A DNA stretch of 64,000 bases from Tridacna crocea (GCA_943736015.1 OX031071.1:9954119-10018118), one strand, 5' to 3'. Counted from the first letter of the stretch, positions 30,501 to 42,172 are shown. Notes: generated from the sequence alone by a model not told the origin. Made by a program: numbers and translations.

Positions 30501-30595
30501 CTGCCATATCAGGATGTTTTATGGGGCTTATCATTGTCCCGTTGGCGATCGAGATCAGACAGGCTCGAAGACTAGGAGTATATGAATCAATATAA
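27345..30595 (+). CDS. Claudin/PMP22-superfamily four-transmembrane protein, complete 3-exon coding region (194 aa)
   Basis: Coding exons 27345-27537, 29639-29839 and 30405-30595 join in frame (585 nt). Hydropathy read by eye gives four membrane segments at about residues 9-29, 87-108, 123-143 and 160-180, with both termini cytoplasmic as in the family. The first extracellular loop carries the claudin-type signature GLW (40-42) followed by Cys45 and Cys57; the fourth segment starts with SWSFYMSAISG, resembling the WSFYL motif of PMP22/EMP/claudin proteins. The second extracellular region is short (GAKRNNGYFGRNKNYS). The tail has no obvious PDZ-binding motif. By family, the role would be a plasma-membrane junction or tetraspan protein; I cannot assign an orthologue. 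Intron 1 holds two MITE types and a palindromic unit; intron 2 is largely a minisatellite derived from the exon 2 splice-donor region. Confidence 0.85.
27577..28005 (+). repeat. Palindromic unit with single-copy tail (TTTGCCGAAAA family), copy 1, claudin intron 1
   Basis: Arms CAGCTTGTGGTTAATATGGG.GAAATATTTGCC and complement around GAAAATAACGAGTGCC / GGCACTCGTTATTTTC, then a ~190-bp tail (GATCTCAAGTTAATTAACCA ... ACGTCATTTCTTTACC). This copy has an internal triplication of AATATTTGCCGAAAA. Confidence 0.8.
28013..28264. repeat. CTGCGCAGGCTAATCCGAGAC-family element (claudin intron 1)
   Basis: TIRs TGCAACACGCTAAAAGCAAC and GCCCCTTTTGGCGTGTCAT; both inner arms clear. It directly follows the palindromic unit 27577-28005. 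Confidence 0.8.
28820..28885. repeat. Family B hairpin (claudin intron 1)
   Basis: GATTGTAGATCCAAGATCAG and complement with an AGAAGG loop. Confidence 0.8.
28968..29089. repeat. ~120-bp MITE with 22-bp TIRs (claudin intron 1)
   Basis: Ends TTTGTACAGTCAGGTGGCAG.GA and TC.CTGCCACCTGACTGTACAAA. A single copy in the window; the interior is not palindromic. Confidence 0.75.
29342..29572 (+). repeat. Family A MITE (claudin intron 1, 66 bp from exon 2)
   Basis: 231 bp; intact hairpin; lies close to the exon 2 acceptor. Confidence 0.86.
29639..29839 (+). CDS. Claudin-like exon 2 (TM2 and start of TM3)
   Basis: The acceptor is TTCTTTGGCAG and the donor T/GTAAGT; 201 nt. It encodes DRANSVLGTNHCISDFEDW, then TM2 (AVEIIACIGGALGVLFLIIY) and the first half of TM3. 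Confidence 0.85.
29840..30240 (+). repeat. Minisatellite built from the exon 2 / donor region (claudin intron 2)
   Basis: Ten or so units of ~34-36 bp, consensus ACTTCTGTGCCTCCTCTCAT.GTTAGTATAGTCGAC. The first unit overlaps the 3' end of exon 2 (CTTCTGTGCCTTCTCTCATG/TAAGTATA), so several units carry a copy of the splice donor. Confidence 0.9.
30405..30595 (+). CDS. Claudin-like exon 3 (end of TM3, TM4, stop)
   Basis: The acceptor TTATTTTTGCAG completes the split cysteine codon, then SIIGISIYGAKRNNGYFG, TM4 and a charged tail RQARRLGVYESI ending in TAA. An ATTAAA hexamer about 40 bp past the stop is a possible polyadenylation signal. Confidence 0.87.
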
Positions 30596-30634
30596 AGAGA
30601 TAGTTATAATGTATTCACGCACTCATTCACTTAC

Positions 30635-30640
30635 ATTAAA
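30635..30640 (+). promoter_or_regulatory. Possible polyadenylation signal (ATTAAA) of the claudin-like gene
   Basis: An ATTAAA hexamer lies 40 bp after the stop codon. It is a known variant of AATAAA; no transcript evidence is available here. Confidence 0.3.
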
Positions 30641-30724
30641 CTTTATCTTACTGAATATCTGAAATAGAATTTTCAATTCCATAGTGAAAACCAAGATGTT
30701 GCCATTTTGAGTATATGTTTCGGG

Positions 30725-30985
30725 GAACAATATCTCCTTATCGGACAATGTAGATCCAAGATCAGACTGCACGTCAAGTGCAGTCTGATCTTGATCTACA
30801 CTGTCCGCAAAAGGTCAGTGAGTCGTGAAAGCCCAGATGTTGCCATTTAGAGGGTATGTTTTGGGGAACAATATCTCCTTATCGGACAGTGTAGATCCAA
30901 GATCAGACTACACGTTCAGTGCAGTCTGATCTTGATCTATGCTGTCCGCAAAAGGTCAGTGAGTCGCGCTTAGCAGTCTAAGGAT
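30725..30985. repeat. Two tandem family B units, claudin-like 3' flank
   Basis: Two ~125-bp units, each with head ATGTTTYGGGGAACAATATC.TCCTTATCGG, the hairpin, and tail AAAAGGTCAGTGAGTCG. They define the full unit around the hairpin. Confidence 0.85.
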
Positions 30986-30999
30986 AAACGGATAAGGAT

Positions 31000-31579
31000 C
31001 AGACAGGGTGGAACATTTGGGCTATCAAAGTGACAACAGCTGCCAAGAGTAAACAAATGTTAAAATGCATTGAAATATTAAGTCATATCATTTAGAAGGG
31101 TGGATATTATCTTGAACATGACTATCTGTTATTGTAAAATCGGTCCAAGTGCTGGTCAGTCGCAGAGCTATTAATTTCAAACCTTGGTAAAAGTTGCCAG
31201 GTCACTCTATTTTTTGTTTACCTTTTTGTTTAATTCTTTATCAATCGACAAAATTTTACACCGGTCCACATTGGAAGCATTTGAAGACGGCAAAATAAAC
31301 GCGACTGAAAATTTGAAATTTGTTTTAAGCAGGTTCTATCATAAACCCGAGCTGATGACCTCTGTGTACATTTAGTGCCTAAGCGAAGCTTTATTCCTTG
31401 TGTGTCGTGTTTGCCTTATATGAGCTTTTTGCCACATTCTAGTTGTGACAAAGTGAATTCTAGTTTCAAAAAAATATATGTTTTGTTGTAAAATCCACAT
31501 ATTTCATCCCAAGTTTTACATTCCATAAAATAATTTCATATGCAGTTTTCTATTATAGTATAATGTTATATCCTTTGCT
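31000..31579. other. Intergenic
   Basis: No gene. A family A fragment (TTAATTCTTTATCAATCGAC...) is at about 31214-31345. Confidence 0.4.
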
Positions 31580-31808
31580 TTAACCCATTACCACACAATC
31601 CCTACTTTTGACGCCCCTGAGAAAGAAGCCTTTTGAAAACATTGTGGGAAAAGGAGAAAATGCTGGTAACCAGCATTTTCTCCTTTTCCCACAGTGTTTT
31701 CTACCCTTCCCAGAACAAATTTCAATTTTTCAATCACCTTCATTTTGTCGTCTGCAAATGTTTTCAATTTGAACCAGTCTAAAATTTTGTCGTGTGGTAA
31801 TGAGTTAA
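31580..31808 (+). repeat. Family A MITE, first of three end-to-end
   Basis: 229 bp; shares TTAA 31805-31808 with the next element. Confidence 0.88.
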
Positions 31809-32042
31809 CCCTTTATGATACGGCACAATTTTAAAACTCGTCCAAACATAGCATAGCTTACTTACATAGCATTGCCAGACAATAAATTACAGCCAAAATG
31901 ATAAAATCTTTTAAAAGGGATGAACACGATTGGAAAAAGGAAAGGAGAAAATGTTGGTTGCCAGTATTTTCTCTCTTTTCCCCCATAACGTTTTTGAAAG
32001 GCTTCCTCGACAGTGTCGTTATATGTAGGGATGTGTTGTTAA
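31805..32042 (-). repeat. Family A MITE, middle of three
   Basis: 238 bp, diverged (GATACGGCACAATTTTAAAA). It is bounded by TTAA on both sides, each shared with a neighbour. Confidence 0.78.
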
Positions 32043-32257
32043 CCCTTTACTCATTTTGACGTATCAACAACAGACAGCCTTTGAAAACATTGTGGGAAAA
32101 GGAGAAATTGCTCGTAACGAGCAATTTCTCCTTTTCCAACAATGTTTTCCACTCAATCAGATATTTGTATCCTCATTTGTCCATATTTTTGATATCATAT
32201 CTTTATTTGCTGCTAAAATGGAAGAGTTTCAAATTGGCTTATCAGGTAAAGGGTTAA
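32039..32257 (+). repeat. TTAA MITE, GAAATTGCTCGTAACGAGC subfamily, last of three
   Basis: 219 bp. The ends (TTAACCCTTTAC...GTAAAGGGTTAA) are like family A but the hairpin core is GAGAAATTGCTCGTAACGAG and the flanks differ. Another copy lies inverted at 46783-47012. Confidence 0.85.
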
Positions 32258-32394
32258 AGGACTAATCGTTATTTTGTTTGTATTTGTGTCTTTAGGTAAA
32301 GCATGGGTAATGAAAAAACAGCAAATACCTGCTATAATAGCATTCTCTATGCTGACATTTTGAAATGATAGTATAAACTTAATCGAGCCATATA

Positions 32395-32622
32395 TTGACC
32401 ATATACCAAACAATATCTGGTTTTCACGACCCTGAGGAAGAAGCCCCTTGAAAACATTCAGGGAAAAGGAGAAAATACTGGTTACCAGCATTTTCTCCTT
32501 TTTCCACGATGTTTTCTACTCTTCCCAAAACAAACTTGAATTTCTGAGTCACTTAAATATTGTTGTCTGAAATTTGTTTCAATTGGACTATTCTAAAATT
32601 TTGTCGTCTGATAAAGAATTAA
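32395..32622 (+). repeat. Family A MITE
   Basis: 228 bp; the left end is mutated (TTGACCATATACCAAAC), the right end GATAAAGAATTAA. Confidence 0.78.
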
Positions 32623-32639
32623 GAATGGGTTTCTTTTGA

Positions 32640-32935
32640 TTGTGCACATTTAGATTTTGTCGACATCTTCATATTTTGTAAAACCTACTTCGACAAGGCT
32701 ATTTTTTGATTGTATGCGAAAGAAAGTGGTAAAAAGGTTAAAAACAATGGTATCTAGCATTAAGTTTTCTCCTTTTTATGTTTTAGAATGTTTTCAAAAA
32801 ACTCTTCCTTCACTGTGGAAAACATGGGAATGTATGGTAAGGAATGAGAATGAGCTCTTAATCACACGACAGTATTTTTTTATTGAAAGCGTTGCAGACG
32901 ACCCAATTGAATGTAGTTCAAATGTTTGATTTTTC
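32640..32935 (-). repeat. Family A-like remnants
   Basis: Very worn: a TTTTCTCCTTTTTATGTTTT segment and AACATGGGAATGTATGGTAA near 32765-32840. No gene. Confidence 0.4.
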
Positions 32936-32982
32936 TTTGAATTGGTAAGAGAGCCTTCTTCCTTGTTGAACAATGAGAGGGC

Positions 32983-33197
32983 TTAACTCATTACCAAACG
33001 ACAATATTTTAGGCTTGTCCAAATTGAAAGCATTTGCAGACGACAAAATAAAAGTGATTGAAAATTTGAAATTTGTTTTGTGAAGGGTAGAAAACATTGT
33101 GGGAAAAGGAGAAAATGCTGGTTACCAGCATTTTCTCCTTTTCCCACAATTATTTCTCAGGGTCGTCAAAAGTAGGGATTGTGTAATAATGGGTTAA
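32983..33197 (-). repeat. Family A MITE
   Basis: 215 bp; hairpin intact but a short deletion follows the second arm. Confidence 0.85.
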
Positions 33198-33403
33198 TGA
33201 ACAGTATATGCAAACAAATGTGTTTGCTAAAAAGCTCCCGCAAGGTTATGATAATATTGTGTACATGTATACTCGTGCGTATAAGATATGCCGTCTCACC
33301 GACTGTTAATTATTTGCTTTCAAAATATAAAATATGTTATATGTTAAAGAGAGTATGTTTGTTTTTTTTTTGACTGTTTTATTTCCCCTTCTGTTCTAAT
33401 GTT

Positions 33404-33409
<6 letters not shown>

Positions 33410-33442
<33 letters not shown>
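33410..33442 (+). repeat. (GA)n microsatellite
   Basis: About 16 uninterrupted AG units. Confidence 0.95.
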
Positions 33443-33444
<2 letters not shown>

Positions 33445-33462
33445 TGACATGCGTTGGCATTT

Positions 33463-33820
33463 GAGATATAGAGTTTATTTAATCAGCTTGTGGTTAATAT
33501 GGGGAAATATTTGCCGAAAAGGGAAAGGTATGCGAAAATAACGAGTGCCGTAAGGGAGTTATTTTCGCAGACCTTTCCTTTTTGAGGCAAATATTTCCCC
33601 ATATTAACTACAAGCTGATGAAATAAATTATATATTATATTTACTCTCATTATTTTGTCAACGAATGGTACTTTTAAAACTAGTGATCTCAAGTTAATTA
33701 ACCAGATTTTCGGCAGGCGGAAAATATTCACTGTGATGGGGAAATAATTCCCCCCAGATTAAATGACGTCATTTCTTTACCCATAACATTTCTAAAAATA
33801 GACACATGAAATATAATATA
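33463..33820 (+). repeat. TTTGCCGAAAA-family palindromic unit, copy 2
   Basis: About 358 bp with the same arms and tail as copy 1, without the internal triplication. It follows a GA microsatellite directly. Confidence 0.8.
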
Positions 33821-34176
33821 TAGAGTTTATTTCATCAGCTTGTGGTCAATATAGGGAAACATTTACCGAAAAAGGGAAACGTATGCGAAAATAACGAATG
33901 CCGTAAAGCACGACTTATTTTCGCATACCTTCCCTTTTGAGGCAAATATTTCCCCATATTAACCACAAGCTGATGAAATGAATTATATATTATATTACAT
34001 CTGATTTTTTTGTCAACGAATGCCACTTTTAAAACTAGTGATCTCAAGTCAATAAACTACATTTTCAGAAGGAGGAAATTATTCACTGTGACGGGGAAAC
34101 AATCTCCCCCAGCTTAAATTACGTCATTTCTTTACCCATAAAATTTCTAAATATAGACACTTGAAATATAATATAA
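33818..34176 (+). repeat. TTTGCCGAAAA-family palindromic unit, copy 3 (tandem to copy 2)
   Basis: Same length as copy 2 and head-to-tail with it; the junction repeats TATATAGAGTTTATTT. Confidence 0.8.
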
Positions 34177-35238
34177 AATTTTAATAAATGATAATATCTT
34201 AACTATTATTAGGTGAGCCTTTAGGGAGCTGAATAGGATATTTTTCTCGACGAGTTGAATGCTTTTTTATCACATAATCTCCCTTGTTTTGAGCGTAATT
34301 ACCCATGTCGAATTTTCGTATCTCACAAGCGTTTGATATTACTATTGTGTGATGTCATTTTTGTATGTAATTCATAGAAGTGAATGTGTTTATAGATATT
34401 ACCACGTGCGCACAGATCTAGATCTATATACTTTTGCATCTTCTTATCAATAATTCATAAAATATCGTTATGTAATATATAGGATCTGACATGAGTTGGA
34501 TTTTGAGATAAAATTATATTGAATAAGTCTAATTTTTTAATCGCCTTTTGCGAGCTTTGTAACATTTTTTTGTGGACGAGTTAAATAAATGTTTACCTCA
34601 AAAGCCAACGTGTGTCAGATTCTTTTTATCACATAACTGTATTTATAACAAGAATTAGTCCAAACTGTATTAAACCAGAGGCATACATGTATGTATTATG
34701 TGTAGTGAAATTTACATGAACGCTGTGCACTTACTTTGACAGGTATATTACAAATGCAAGATAGTTCCGAAGAAACTTGCATAAACTCTGTATTGATTTT
34801 GTTTTGAGTTTAAAAGTGATTGAATTAAAAACCTAATCATGCTTAAGAGTTTTGACCACTTATTTCCAACAGGAACCCAGGTCAGCAATGTTTTAGAAAT
34901 GAAGCGTATAATTACAGAGTGTTGACCAAATACAGCACTATTTTCTCATCTCACACGTGTGTGAGACAAGAAAATTCGTAATGGCTGTATTACATTGAAT
35001 AGAAGGGGAGTTATGTGATAAAATAGAACCTGATATTTTGGGGCGTATGGGATAAAAAAAATATTAAACTCGTCTAGACAAAAAAAAATGTTATTAAGCT
35101 CGCCGAAGGCTGTAAAATTTTCGGTCCAGGTTAGCTTGGGCGAACTGCAGCCCACCAAGTGCATAGACAGACATGGGTCGATACTTTTTGTAGATGCATT
35201 CAACATTCCTTCTACAAAACATGGCTCATATAATTGGA
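34177..35238. other. Intergenic, claudin/FAM20 tail-to-tail
   Basis: No gene. AT-rich; a repeat also found at about 50245-50345 (GACATGGGTCGATACTTTTT) lies at 35170-35235. Confidence 0.4.
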
Positions 35239-35473
35239 GTGCAACACACGAAAAGGTGCATTCGGACATTTAGCCTGCGCAGTCCGCGCAGGCTAATCCG
35301 GGACGGCACTTTACGACTACATTAGATTTTGTGCTACAGTAGACTTGCGTAAAACAGTAAATTGCATAAAATCGGAAAGTGTCGTTTCGGATTAGCCTGT
35401 GCGGAGTGCACACGCTGATCAGAGACGACACTTTACGCAAACGTCCGAATGATCCTTTTCACGTGTTGCACTC
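35239..35473. repeat. CTGCGCAGGCTAATCCGAGAC-family element with clear 20-bp TIRs
   Basis: Ends GAGTGCAACACACGAAAAGG and CCTTTTCACGTGTTGCACTC. It lies 70 bp past the FAM20-like stop codon, so it may be within the 3'UTR. Confidence 0.85.
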
Positions 35474-35544
35474 AATTATCAGCTGTTGTTGACAGATCTA
35501 ACATTTAGCGATTGCCAATCGAGTATTCCATGGTTGACACATTT

Positions 35545-35830
35545 CTATAAACCATCTTCTATCATAACTGTTTCTACACGATGTAACTTTTCAACACAAA
35601 TTGCCACTGCCCGTAATATATGCACTACTCGTCTGTCCACGGCGTTTAGATGTCCTTCAGTAAGTATTGGATATATAGGATCGGATTTCATGGAATTATC
35701 TAATAAAGTACTTAATCTCTCCGGACCTATATATAGCTTCAGTAGTTTTAATACTGTGGAATGTCGCACTATACAGCACTGTATTAATGGAGCTAAAATA
35801 GAAAACTCGTCCACCTTGGTTTTACCAAAC
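35545..35830 (-). CDS. FAM20C-like: FAM20-like exon 11 (C-terminal lobe, stop)
   Basis: 286 nt; acceptor TACTTTTTCAG. It starts with the FGK that completes DNGRGFGK, then [14 protein letters not shown] and a helical C-lobe ending ...VMIEDGL and TAG. Confidence 0.93.
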
Positions 35831-38800
35831 CTGAAAAAGTAAAATAATAAACAAAAATTGTTCAAGCACATCAATTTTCACTGCATATACTAGTAATCAA
35901 TTAATTTCTTTGAATGGTAGCCTATTTCTATTTACCAGAGGACATGTTTTAGACTCGTTATGTTGAAAGCCGCTACAGAATACAAGTCTAACACGTCTAA
36001 AATATTTGACTGAGAAAAACGAGACAATACTGTTGCCATTTTCCCCCAATATGTTTTCAAAAGGCTTCTTCCTCATCATCGGTAAAACACAGAATTGTCT
36101 AGTTGAGATATAACAGCTCAAACAGTTTGTACGGTATCACTAGTACCTGTCTATATACAGGTGTGTAACCAGGCTTATAGAATCATGAAATACTCCAAAC
36201 TAAGACTGCTATATTACAAAATGATAGCAATGTCTCCATTGGAATCCTCTTCAAGTTACGTGTAGGTCAAACTAACGAGATTTCTTTTTAAAAGGGTTAA
36301 AAAAAATGTTGGAAAAGGAAAGAAATGGTGTTTATCAGCATCTTCCCCTTTTCTATTAGTGTTTTCAAAGGAATTGATTGATTGTATGGTGTTTAGAGTT
36401 GTTTTCAACTCTAGTTTTCAAAGGTCTTCTCTCCAAAGATCAATAAACAACAAGATTGTCCGGTAAAGAATCATACATGTAAATGACCTTATTATCTCCG
36501 AAATGCCTCATGTTTCACTTTTTTACAGTACACACGTATTGTGCGTTATAGGTGCCTTTGTGCAAATAAAAAAGACTTACGGAAAGAAAGGAGAAAACTC
36601 ATATACAATTGAAAGTTTACTATTTCCTTTCAGCAGCAAACTTTACATTTGATAGTTTTACAATATCTTTACATTTTCTCGATGCATTTTACGAACTTGC
36701 GAAAATATTTCAGATAATTTTATCTTGTACGTTGCACAAATGGCCGATACCAAAGCTTCACCCGATTTTATTCCATAGGTCACATGTCTCTCTTCTGTAT
36801 GTGAGAGAGGGTTGAAATTTTGTTTGAAGCACCACTTCGTGGCCGTTGAAGAGTTTTCATATTAGACCTGTTTTGTAAAAAATTAAACCCATTACCAAAC
36901 AATCCGTACTTTTGACGACCCTGAGAAAGAAGTCTTTTGAAAATACTATGGGAAAAGGAGAAAATGCTGGTAACCAGCATTTTCTCCTTTTCCCATAGTG
37001 TTTTCTACCAATCCCAGAACAAATTTCAATTTTTCAGTCACCTTTATTTTGTCGTCTGCAAATGCTATCAATTTGAACTAGTCTAAAATTTTGTCGTGTG
37101 GTGAAGAGTTAAAGGAATCTCCCTCTGTCTAGAACCGCAGGGCCTGAAGCTTTTGCAATCTTTAAAAACGTTTCATATATCAGTCTCATATCAAAGTTAC
37201 GCTAGTTTTCTTAAGGTCGTTAACCATGAAGCATTCCTCTTGCCTTGACTTTTAAATAAGTATTTTTTTTGTCTTTTGCAGTTTTCACTTCATTTTCTTC
37301 CAGTTCTACACATAGCTTAACCCTTTCCCAAACAACAAACTTTTGGACTAGAACAAATTGAAAGCATTTGCAGACGACAATTCAACTCTTGCTGAAAAGA
37401 TGATTTCTGTCTATGATCGGGTAGAAAACATTGTGGGAAAAGAAGAAAATGATGGTTACCAGCAAAAACCAGGGATTGTTTGGGAAAGAGTTAAGAAAAA
37501 AATGGACATGAAAACTTTTCTAAAATTGAGATCAACTGTGCCAGCTCTCCGAGTGGTATTTGACTTACCCTCTACCGTTATCTAAATGGATCAGGTGACT
37601 GTTATTGCCAAATTCAGAAAACAATTCAACATGGTGGCGATCCATATTACCTACAACATATTTTATATTTTCAAATTTCATTGAACAAAAAACACATATT
37701 CATATTTCAATGACTTAAATGAACAAAGGCAATACTACAGTACAAGTGCGAACACTTTTGTTAGACAAAAATGGTCTCCTATGGGAAGTGAAGTATTTAC
37801 ACTTGCGCTAAATCTAAATACTCACTCTAAATCGATGAAAAAATCAAAGCGTTGAGAAGGCTGAAGTGGTATTTGTCAAGGAAACCCATTGTGTGGAATT
37901 AATAGTTTGAAAGAAACAGAGACATATTGTACAAATATAGGCTCAAAAGTCAACCCACTAAGCAAATGAACACCTTTTCGGTTCAAGGGAGAGTATTCAT
38001 GATAAAGTATGGTTTATTTTTGTATAAGTGGTCTCCCTTTGATCATTAGGAGGAAGCAGGAGTAACACTCCTTGACAGTAGGATGCATGACGAACAGAGA
38101 GAAAAATCCTGTTGATATATCGAACAAAATTAAGTTTGTTCCTGAAAACTATAATTTTAAAATATCTCTAGCCTTTTACATTTAAGGTAGTCCAACTGTA
38201 ATGGGCAATATTTCAAAATTAAAAAAAAAAACACAACGTATTATGTTATTTGTTATTTTGTTAGTGTCTAAAATAAGAAAAATCAAAAAAATTGCCCAGT
38301 AAAAAGTTAAGATATATGAATTTTTGAAACTCCACCACCATTCCGGATTCCGCAACAAAATTGACATCACCCCAAAGAAATAAAATGCGAATATTTTTTT
38401 TTCAAATTTATAGTGTTTTGTATCAAATTTGGTAGATCTACTAAAAGACTCAGCACATAATGTTCTTTCAAGAATACTAACAATAGTCTTGTAAAACTAT
38501 AAAAATCAAAGTAAAATATGACAAAACTAGCACAAAGTATAACAGGATTTTCTTTATTTTTTCCATTTTCTGAGACACACCCTCCAACTTATTGGATCTT
38601 ATGTAGTTGTTTTATGAACTGTTTTTTTTTGTATAAAACATGTTGACCAACACAAATAGAGCTAAAAACGTAAATGATGTTACTATATATATAAATATAT
38701 TTTTATAGTATTCCTTGTAATGGGATAGATTATTTAACAGATCACACATCTAGGCAAAAACATGTATTCTGCTTCTTTTCTAACTCATAAGAAGGTGAGT

Positions 38801-41800
38801 AATAGTTTAACAAAATCTGGGTATAATAGTTATAATACCCTTAATTTTGGGTAAAAACAAAACAAACAAACAAAGAAACAAACATATGGTTCCACGTTAC
38901 TATTACTATTTACTACTGATGATATCAACTGAATCAATTGTACAGAAATAACACCTAATAAATGCCCCAGATTGTCGGTAGATATAAAACATACATTTAT
39001 TTTTTAGTTCTTGTTATATACTATTTATTCATATTAACCTAACCTCTTGACAACTTCATAGCCAGCATTGTCTGCTGTCCCGCCAAGTTTTCTTCTCTTT
39101 AAAAACATTTTGTCAATTGAGCCACATTATATTTGAAGTCTCCAAGTGCTGTGAATTTGAACAAACATTAATCTTGTCGTTTGGTAAAAAGTTACAAAAA
39201 ATATCAACTAGACTAAAAACTCACCCGTAATAAAATCAAATATATACATATCAACTATATCTAATAATAGCTGTCCTTCTTTAAAATCGCCATCTTTGAG
39301 ATGATTACAATATGTGCTCTTCATTTCCCATTCTGCCTTGGAAAATTTACTGTAAGATCTGAAAAGAACAGGTCACAACATAATTTGAAGTAAAATATTT
39401 ACATTTTAAAATGAAAATATTAATTCAAACATTCTCATCTTTGTCTATTTTTTTTTTTAAGAATCATGTCAAACTGCCAAAATATAATATCGACTTGCTT
39501 CTATGGAAAAGTTATTTGAAAATTTCAAAGATATCTATCAGAATTACCTTTTAAGTTCTTCCTCTAAAACTTTATACATAAATATGTGTTTAACTAAATA
39601 CTTAAAAAAAATCAATGTCACATGACAATGCTTACTGTATTTTACATTGTCCAGGCTGTATTATATGGAATGAAGAAAAAATTGACGAATTTAGACTTTC
39701 GTTGGCAAATGATCAAAATACATTAACTAATCTGAATAATGTAATAACAGACCCAAACTCTACGATAGAAAGACTATCATCCTTTTTATATTCTAATGCT
39801 TTAAAAGTTTTTGGAGTGAAGAAGCAGAACAAAGAACAAAAGAGACGAAAACAAAAAAGGAATGTAGCATGGTTCAATCAAAATTGCCGAGAGGCTAAAG
39901 AAGAATTTAGAAATTCTAGAAAAAAATATTACAAAGATAAAAATGAAGAAAATCGAATAAATTTTGTGAATTCTAGGAACAGGTATAATAAGGTGAAAAT
40001 GAATGCCAAGTATAGGTTTAGAATAAAAGAAGGTAACAGATTAGAAAACATAGCGAAAAATGAACCTCGATCCTTTTGGAAGGAAATTAGTAAGAGAAAA
40101 TCGAACGATGACAATGAAGAAATGCCGGAAATCAACAGCCTTTACAATCATTTTAAGTCTTTGTTAGCAACTTCTGATCATGATTATGAAAACGCAGCAG
40201 CTTTGACCTCGGATTTTGTCCAAGATGAAGACTTAGACAGTCCGATATCAGAGACAGAATTAAGAAGTGCAGTCTTTCAACAAAAAAATAATAAGGCATG
40301 CGGTCCAGACAAAATTTCCGCAGAAATAATCAAAAGTGCATATGAAGTTATATCACAATACCTTCTCCATTTATATAACGACTTGTTTGAAAAAGGAACA
40401 TATCCAGAAACATGGACACTAGGATATATAGTTCCAATATTTAAAGGCGGAGATAAAAAGAATTCATCAAATTATAGAGGCATTACATTGAACAATATTT
40501 TAGGTAAAATCTATTCACAAATTCTATTAAATAGAATCACAAAATGGACTATGAAATATAATAAAATATCAGATTTTCAATTTGGATTTCAAAAAGGTAA
40601 AAGCACAATAGACTGTTTGTTTATTCTACATGCCATTATATCTAAAACATTCAGTAAGGGAGAAAAATTATATTGTGTATTCATTGACTATGAGAAGTGT
40701 TTTGATTCTGTAAATAGATCCATTTTATGGCAAAAATTGATTAAAGAAAACTTAAGTACAAAAATGGTAAACGCAATAAAATCGATATATAAATGTGTAA
40801 AATCTGCTATAAAAATAGGTGATATTATTACTGAACCCATCTTATCACAAAAGGGCGTGAAACAAGGAGATCCAAGTTCTAGCCTCTTGTTTATGATGTT
40901 TGTAAATGATATTATTGAAAATATTGATTCAGATTTAAATGGTATTTTCACTTTAAACGAACTTAGAATATTTATGCTATTATATGCAGATGACCAAGTA
41001 TTGATAGCCAATACGCCACAGGTGATGAAGGGTTTGCTGAAAAATTTAGAAATTTATTGCAAAAAAAATTTGTTAAAAATAAATATCGATAAAACAAAGT
41101 GTATGATTTTTGAGAAAGGCAGGGCGAATACCATGTACAATTTTTATCTATATGGAAAGAAAATTGAAATAGTGCAAGAGTTTAAATACCTCGGAGTAAC
41201 TTTATATAAAAATGGTAGATGGAACAAAACACAAAAATTGTTTGCTGAAAAAGGATCAAAATCACTTTATAATCTTTATTCAATATTTCGACGTTATGAG
41301 TTTACAACAGAAAAGAAATGCCAATTATTCGATTCTTTGATTTTACCAGTACTTCATTTCTCTTCAGAAATATGGGGAACACACAACGCACATGAGATTG
41401 AATCAGTACATACTAAATTTTGTAGGAAAATTTTATCGGTAAAAAAATCAACCAACTTAGGTGCCATATATGGCGAATTAGGTAGAGTACCATTATTAGT
41501 AAAAAGGGAATGTAATATCATACGATGCTGGATTAAACTTCTAAATAGTGAAAATAACACAATCCTAAAACATATATATTTTATGCTAAGAGATGATGCA
41601 AATAGCAATGAAAGTTACGGTGGATTAAACTGGGCATTTAATGTAAAAAAGATTTTAGATAAATTAGGCTTATCAAATTTATGGATAAATCAATTAAGTC
41701 TTTCTATCAACTTTTCGCAAATAGAACAAAGAATCCTAGATCAATATCAACAAAAATGGTACTCGGAAATAAATAATTCACAAAGGCTATTTTACTACAG

Positions 41801-42172
41801 AATGTATAAACATCAATTTACATGTGAACAATATCTTAACTCTCAGCTGGACAATAAATTTAAATATAGTTTAACAAGATTTAGGACATCTTCACATGAC
41901 CTTGAGATTGAAAAAGGGAGATACAATAGAATACGACGGGAAGATAGATTATGTAAATTATGTAATCTAAATCAAATTGAAACCGAATATCACTTTTTAT
42001 TAATTTGTCCATTCTATAGAGACCTACAATTACAATATATTAAACGCTACTATCAAACATGGCCAAATCTAAAAAAATTTGAAAACTTAATGATCAGTAA
42101 AAATAAACAAACTATTATAAATCTTTCTAAATACATCTTTTTTTCCATGAAAGCCAGAAGCATTTTCTTGAG

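Noticed and set aside
34946..35273. Overlapping ORFs on both strands
   Set aside because: They lie partly in a dispersed repeat (second copy near 50245-50345) and show no domain or splice context.
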